A stretch of DNA of 64,000 bases from Emticicia aquatilis (GTDB lineage Bacteria > Bacteroidota > Bacteroidia > Cytophagales > Spirosomataceae): assembly GCF_014644295.1 (NCBI RefSeq), contig NZ_BMKK01000002.1:124001-188000 (forward strand), given 5' to 3'. Both the position numbers and the translations under genes were made by a program. Shown piece by piece: positions 63,936 to 64,000 of this stretch. The notes under the pieces are model-generated. The model saw nothing but the letters and a program-made list of their open reading frames with translations. It searched no databases and had not been told where the DNA came from. The first letter of the stretch is position 1; each line of letters begins with the position of its first letter.

Positions 63936-64000
63936 TATTTATTTGAATCTAAATAACTTATTTGAGTTTTATTATCTTTTTCAGATTGGCTGATTTTTTA

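Overview
The window looks like a chromosomal piece of a Bacteroidota bacterium of the order Cytophagales (an Emticicia/Arcicella/Runella-like lineage; genus not decidable here). Signs are promoters with the TAnnTTTG -7 box, a type IX secretion C-terminal sorting domain, 'choice-of-anchor' and coathanger domains, an ECF sigma/FecR/TonB-receptor cassette with an STN domain, BatD, a separate methylmalonyl-CoA mutase small subunit, and the DUF2256/TIGR03643/DUF5522/DUF3109 small-protein families. No rRNA, tRNA or CRISPR array was seen.

Layout. 1-8 kb: two giant secreted adhesin-like genes (a propeller/Ig/BspA mosaic cut by the window edge, and a beta-helix/Ig protein split by one in-frame TGA) plus a small LytTR regulator. 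8-29 kb: ordinary chromosomal genes (M14 peptidase, hpt, TPR protein, sorted phosphoesterase, Lrp regulator, alkyltransferase-like protein, LysM transglycosylase, O-methyltransferase, aroC, batD, sigma/anti-sigma, rpmB, purine nucleoside phosphorylase). 29-36 kb: TonB receptor, FecR and ECF sigma factor, then a Tat-exported TIM-barrel protein. 36-46 kb: RlmI-like methyltransferase, dnaA, mutase small subunit, glycerate kinase, glycosyltransferase and the first part of the ATP synthase operon (I-like proteins, a, c, b, delta). REP-like inverted repeats punctuate this core at gene ends.

46-64 kb is visibly more AT-rich and accessory. It opens with a damaged IS3-family element, where atpA/atpG might have been expected. 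It then carries a five-gene minus-strand cluster that reads like an undescribed chaperone-usher-type surface-fibre system: a pilin-like protein, a two-Ig periplasmic chaperone-like protein, a 961-residue outer-membrane barrel with carboxypeptidase-regulatory domains, and two more small secreted beta proteins. A LytTR protein gene ends the cluster.

The cluster is followed by a CheY-like regulator, a PAS/HisKA/REC/HPt hybrid kinase, a REC-LytTR response regulator, a membrane-bound AraC-type regulator and an HNH-AP2 protein. The main new observation is a family of direct repeats with an exact 21-bp period, matching the published LytTR half-site and spacing. They lie upstream of the pilin-like gene, the CheY-like gene, the hybrid kinase, the LytTR regulator, the AraC-type gene and the HNH-AP2 gene, and at the gene-proximal sites they are oriented with the gene. 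This suggests one LytTR-controlled regulon for surface-fibre expression.
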